From Nocardioides sp. (GTDB lineage Bacteria; Actinomycetota; Actinomycetes; Propionibacteriales; Nocardioidaceae), in the NCBI GenBank assembly GCA_002729525.1, contig PBYI01000054.1:1-64000 (forward strand): 64,000 nt of DNA, written 5' to 3'. Positions 60,639 through 64,000 of the stretch are shown in pieces. Both the position numbers and the translations under genes were made by a program. Positions within the stretch are counted from its first letter, which is position 1, and each line of letters opens with the position of its first letter. Below the pieces are notes generated by a model that saw nothing but the letters and a program-made list of their open reading frames with translations, had not been told where the DNA came from and did not search any database.

Positions 60639-61823
60639 TCAGACCAGGTCGAGCATCCGGCGCCGGCGCCCCTCCTCGGTCGGCAGGTACGCCTGGGCGA
60701 CCTCGCCGGTGCCGTGCACCCGGACGGCGCCGTCGTCCTCGCCGGCGTACAGCACCTGGCCGCGCGCGAGCGGGATCGACTGGCCGTGCTCGTTGCGCAC
60801 CTCGACGTCGCCACCGGTGCACACCAGGATCCGCGGCCCCCGCTCCGGCAGCGGTACGCCGTCGCGGTCGGCCGGGGACGCCTGGCTCACCGCGAGCCCG
60901 AACTCGCCGTCGCCGGGCTCGAAGACCTCGGTGCCGGTGCCGAACAGGTCGGGCGTGACGCGGGCGAGGCGCGACATCTCGGCGTCGATGCTGGCGACGA
61001 CGCCGGCGGGGTCGAGGTGCTTGGGGGTCAGTCCGGCGCGCAGCACGTTGTCGGAGTTGACCATCACCTCCACGCACATGCCGGAGAGGTGGGCGTGGAT
61101 GATGCCGGCGCCGAGGTACGCCGCCTCGCCGGGCTGCAGGGTGAGCCGGTTGAGCATCAGCGACACCAGCACGCCCACGTCACCCGGGTAGTGCGGCGCG
61201 ATGACCGTGGCCGACGCGTAGGCGCGCTTCACGTCGAGGCCGAGGCTGAGGCGCTGGTGGCACAGCGCCACGACCTCGTGCACCTCGTGCACCGTGGGCG
61301 GCTCCATCAGGAGCTTCTCGAGCACCCGGACGATGCCGTGGAAGCCGGGGCTGGCGGTCAGCTGCTCGACCATGCCCTGCGCGACCGGGTGGTCCAGCGG
61401 CGCGAGGATCCGCAGGATCTCCGCGGTCGGCCGGAAGCCGACGAGGGTGTCGAACGTGGTGAGCGCGTAGACCATCTCGGGCTTGGGGTTGGGGTCCTTG
61501 TAGACCCGGTGCGGCGCGTCGAGCGGCACGCCCGCGGCCTCCTCGGCCTCGAAGCCCTTGGCGGCGAGCTCGGAGTTGGGGTGCACCTGGATCGACAGCG
61601 GCCGGGCGGCCGAGAGGATCTTCATCATGTACGGCAGGTCGCCGGAGAGGTCGGTGAGCGGCTTGCGGCCGGCCTCGTCCTCGACCATCGCCGGACCGAG
61701 CGGGTGGGTGCCCATCCACACCTCGGCCATCGGCTGGCCGGTCGGCGGGCGACCCAGGAACGACGGGATGGCGTGGGCGGTGCCCCAGGCGTAGTCCTGG
61801 GACGGGCAGTCGAGGAGATGCAC
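60639..61823 (-). CDS. manA: Mannose-6-phosphate isomerase, class I
   Basis: A 394-residue zinc isomerase that interconverts fructose- and mannose-6-phosphate, supplying GDP-mannose for glycans. Motifs are QDYAWGTAHAIPSFLG, AEVWMGTHPLGPA, the zinc-site LSIQVHPNSELAAKGFEAEE, YKDPNPKPEMVYALTTFD and the second site GAGIIHAHLSGMCVEVMVNS. GTG 61823 has GGAAGGG about 7 nt upstream, and the conserved start follows at once. It is monocistronic and divergent from the phosphatase gene. Confidence 0.95.
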   Translation of the reverse strand: MHLLDCPSQDYAWGTAHAIPSFLGRPPTGQPMAEVWMGTHPLGPAMVEDEAGRKPLTDLSGDLPYMMKILSAARPLSIQVHPNSELAAKGFEAEEAAGVPLDAPHRVYKDPNPKPEMVYALTTFDTLVGFRPTAEILRILAPLDHPVAQGMVEQLTASPGFHGIVRVLEKLLMEPPTVHEVHEVVALCHQRLSLGLDVKRAYASATVIAPHYPGDVGVLVSLMLNRLTLQPGEAAYLGAGIIHAHLSGMCVEVMVNSDNVLRAGLTPKHLDPAGVVASIDAEMSRLARVTPDLFGTGTEVFEPGDGEFGLAVSQASPADRDGVPLPERGPRILVCTGGDVEVRNEHGQSIPLARGQVLYAGEDDGAVRVHGTGEVAQAYLPTEEGRRRRMLDLV

Positions 61824-61989
61824 GGGAGCACCCTTCCACCTGTCGGCCGCACGCGGACGCATTCGGCGGCATGAGATGGCCCTCAGCGGGTACATGCGCT
61901 GCCCGACGTCACCGATGCGTCCCTCCGTGAGACGCACGTCACCCGGGCCTCCGGAGGCGCCCGCGGTCGAGACCGGGTATGACGGTCGG

Positions 61990-62739
61990 GTGAGCACCGC
62001 CGCCTCGTCCGTCCGCGACGTCCCCGACCTGCCCGACCTGCGCAACCTGCGGGAGGCCGGCGGGATGGAGACGTCCGACGGTCGCCGGGTGCGGGCGGGC
62101 GCGCTGTGGCGCTCGGGCACCGTGGCGTTCCTCGACGACGCCCAGGTCGCCGCGCTCGCCGCGGCCGGCGTGCACACCCGGGTCGACCTGCGCTCGCCGC
62201 GGGAGGTGTCCGAGGGCACCGCCGACGCCCTGCGGGTCATGGACTCGCTGCACCTGGAGGTGCACGCCGGCGGACGCCGCTGGGACTTCGACGCCTCCCA
62301 CCAGGCCGAGTGGGTCGCCGCGCACTACGCGGAGTTCCTCGTCCACTCCCCCGAGTCGTTCGTGACGCTGGCCCGGCTCGTGGGCCGCCGCGAGCGGCAG
62401 GGCGTGCTCGTGCACTGCACGGCCGGCAAGGACCGCACCGGGGTCGCGGTCGCGCTGATGCTGCGCGCGGTCGGCGTACGCGACGAGGCGGTCATCGCCG
62501 ACTACGCGCGCACCGAGGACGCGATGCCGCAGCTGCGCGAGCAGTTCCAGAGGCTGCCGTCGTACCAGGAGCGGCTCACCGACCTCCCCGCCGAGGCGTT
62601 CGGCTCCCAGCCGCAGGCGATGCAGGTCTTCCTCGCCTCCGTCCGGGCCCGGTACGGCGGCGCGCGCCGCTACCTCACCGAGCACGGCCTCACCGACGCC
62701 GAGCTCGCGGCGCTCGAGGACGCCCTCCTGGAGGACTGA
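61990..62739 (+). CDS. Tyrosine-protein phosphatase-like protein (CX5R)
   Basis: A 249-residue phosphatase. The P-loop is VLVHCTAGKDRTGVAVALML (Cys and Arg of CX5R, with the Lys-Asp typical of the Y_phosphatase3/PtpB-like group). Upstream landmarks are NLREAGGMETSDGRRVRAGA and VDLRSPREVSEG; the tail has VFLASVRARYGGARRYL. Members dephosphorylate phosphotyrosine or phosphoinositides. GTG 61990 sits 6 nt after TATGAC and is taken as the start. The N-terminus has PDLPDLRNL from 9-bp repeats. The MFS gene begins 2 bp after its stop. Confidence 0.92.
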   Translation: MSTAASSVRDVPDLPDLRNLREAGGMETSDGRRVRAGALWRSGTVAFLDDAQVAALAAAGVHTRVDLRSPREVSEGTADALRVMDSLHLEVHAGGRRWDFDASHQAEWVAAHYAEFLVHSPESFVTLARLVGRRERQGVLVHCTAGKDRTGVAVALMLRAVGVRDEAVIADYARTEDAMPQLREQFQRLPSYQERLTDLPAEAFGSQPQAMQVFLASVRARYGGARRYLTEHGLTDAELAALEDALLED

Positions 62740-62741
62740 CG

Positions 62742-64000
62742 GTGCCGCCCGGGCCCCGCCGTCTCGCAGCCGGCAACGGCCCGCTGCTGGTGGCGCTGGT
62801 GCTGCTCGCGACGGTCACCGCGATCGTCAGCTCGCTGGGGGCGCCGCTGGTGCCCGCGATCGCCGCGCAGTACGACGTACCGCTGTCGGCGGCGCAGTGG
62901 GTGCTCACCGCGACCCTGCTCGCCGGGGCCGTGAGCACGCCGCTGCTCGGCCGGCTCGGCACCGGGCGGCTGCGGCGGCCGGTGGTGCTCGGCGCGCTGG
63001 TCGTGGTGCTGGCCGGGACGCTGCTGGCGACGCTGCCGCTGCCCGGACCGGCCGGCTTCGTGGCCGTCGTGGCCGGGCGAGCGCTCCAGGGCGTCGGCAT
63101 GGGCCTGGTGCCCCTCGCCCTCGCGGTCGCCCGCGACGTGTGGGAGGGCGAGCGGCTGGCCTCGGTGGTCGCGCTGCTGTCGGTCTCGACCGTGGCGGGC
63201 GCCGGGTTCGGCTACCCGCTCACCGCCGTCGTCGCCGACCACCTCGGACTCACCGGCGCCTACCTCGTTGGCGCCGTGCTCGTCACCGTCACCCTCGCCC
63301 TGGCCTGGCGCACGCTCCCCGACCGGGCCGGCGCGCCGCCGCACGGCGTCGACGGCGTCGGTGTGCTCCTCCTCGGCCTCGGCATGGTGTCGCTGCTGCT
63401 GGCCGTCAGCCAGGGAGACCGCTGGGGCTGGACGTCGTACGGCGTGGCCGTGCTGGCGCCGGTCGGGGTCGCGCTCCTCGGCGCCTGGGTGGCGCGCTCG
63501 CTCGGCGTCGCCCGGGCCGGCGGCACGCCCCTGGTGGACCTGCGGCTGGCGACCCGGCCGGGTGTCGGCGCACCCAACGCGGTGGCCTTCGTGGCGGGCG
63601 TCGGGATGTACGGCCTGCTCACGCTGGCCGTCCTCGTCGTGCAGGCCGACCCGGCGCGCTCCGGCTACGGCCTCGACCTGGGCGTCACCGCCGCCGGCCT
63701 GGTGCTGGTGCCGTACGCGCTGCTGTCGGTGTCGGGCAGCCGGGTGGCGCGGGCGGTGTCGCGCCGCTGGGGCGAGCAGGTGCTGCTCCCGCTGGGCTGC
63801 ACGGGCTTCGGCGCGGCGCTGGTGTGGATGTCGCTGGCCCACCACAGCCTGTGGCAGGTGCTCGGCGCGATGGCGCTCGGCGGGCTCGGCAGCGGCTTCA
63901 CGTTCTCCTCGCTGGCGGTGATCCTGGTGCCGCGGGTGCCGGCGGAGGAGACGTCCAGCGCGCTGGCCTTCAACCAGCTGCTGCGCTACCTCGGCTTCTC
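62742..64000 (+). CDS. MFS-family transporter, cut by the right edge
   Basis: 419 codons are visible from GTG 62742; no stop occurs before the edge. The protein has a classical MFS layout: helix 1 LLVALVLLATVTAIVSSLGA, PLSAAQWVLTATLLAGAVST, the loop motif LLGRLGTGRLRRPVVLGA, and GRALQGVGMGLVPLALAVAR. About twelve helices are visible in the sequence given, as in DHA2-type drug exporters. The substrate is unknown. It is coupled to the tyrosine phosphatase, 2 bp upstream, and likely co-expressed with it. Confidence 0.9.
   Translation, partial: MPPGPRRLAAGNGPLLVALVLLATVTAIVSSLGAPLVPAIAAQYDVPLSAAQWVLTATLLAGAVSTPLLGRLGTGRLRRPVVLGALVVVLAGTLLATLPLPGPAGFVAVVAGRALQGVGMGLVPLALAVARDVWEGERLASVVALLSVSTVAGAGFGYPLTAVVADHLGLTGAYLVGAVLVTVTLALAWRTLPDRAGAPPHGVDGVGVLLLGLGMVSLLLAVSQGDRWGWTSYGVAVLAPVGVALLGAWVARSLGVARAGGTPLVDLRLATRPGVGAPNAVAFVAGVGMYGLLTLAVLVVQADPARSGYGLDLGVTAAGLVLVPYALLSVSGSRVARAVSRRWGEQVLLPLGCTGFGAALVWMSLAHHSLWQVLGAMALGGLGSGFTFSSLAVILVPRVPAEETSSALAFNQLLRYLGF

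Noticed and set aside
57982..61077. 1031-codon minus-strand frame spanning typA and part of the propeller gene
   Set aside because: It covers the antisense of typA and has no recognisable domain; long shadow frames are expected at this GC content.

Overview
The window is high-GC actinobacterial chromosome, most likely from Nocardioides or another Nocardioidaceae member. The evidence is CarD, the mycothiol glycosyltransferase MshA, a SenX3/RegX3/PhoU phosphate module, a stand-alone GroEL2-type chaperonin behind tandem CIRCE operators, GTG and TTG starts, many apparently leaderless genes, and Nocardioides-style intergenic repeats. Most of the window is core chromosome. I see no insertion sequence, prophage, CRISPR array, replication origin or rRNA, and no gene-free gap longer than 300 bases. 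The genus is an inference from gene content.

Layout. 1-5.2 kb: a gene cut by the left edge, repeats, groEL, a frameshifted ATP-grasp gene, and a SigE-type sigma factor coupled to a membrane protein. 5.3-7.3 kb: a coiled-coil protein, a TylF-type methyltransferase and an SGNH hydrolase, all on the minus strand. 7.5-11.6 kb: a tandemly duplicated surface-protein plus sortase module. 11.7-18.5 kb: thrC behind a SAM-I riboswitch, otsB, a DUF3263/LytR_C pair, an oxidoreductase, otsA and a VanX-like dipeptidase. 18.5-27.4 kb: a membrane protein, an alpha/beta hydrolase, a PLP-lyase-like pseudoenzyme, a TetR-sugar kinase pair divergent from an exported amine oxidase-propeller pair, and ung. 27.4-34.8 kb: an intergenic repeat cluster, a DODA-type dioxygenase, a PAS kinase, a response regulator broken by a 7-bp duplication, a pyridoxal kinase, tRNA-Thr, SoxR and a kinase-fold DUF4032 protein. 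35-43.4 kb: rlmB, cysS, ispF, ispD and carD, dispersed among a C39-like peptidase, a sulfite oxidase-family protein, nirD and a degenerate IspD paralogue. 43.6-53.6 kb: UbiA, a lipoprotein, gpmA, phoU, senX3-regX3, a DMT transporter, the ybjN/mshA operon, an SDR and a racemase. 53.6-64 kb: two large secreted proteins, an M4 peptidase with a fused emfourin-like domain, typA, manA, a tyrosine phosphatase and an MFS transporter cut by the right edge.

How the genes connect. Phosphate sensing (PHO box, phoU, senX3-regX3) sits beside central metabolism (gpmA) and redox buffering (mshA), a neighbourhood also found in mycobacteria. Trehalose synthesis (otsA, otsB), isoprenoid synthesis (ispD, ispF) and translation genes form the housekeeping background. 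The most unusual parts are the duplicated sortase modules, which have a shared non-LPXTG C-terminal motif and sortases lacking the usual arginine; the SAM riboswitch on thrC; the protease-inhibitor fusion; two catalytically depleted paralogues; and several sequence-level patterns (a recurrent 10-bp palindrome, 9-bp-period repeats at protein ends, overlapping large palindromes).
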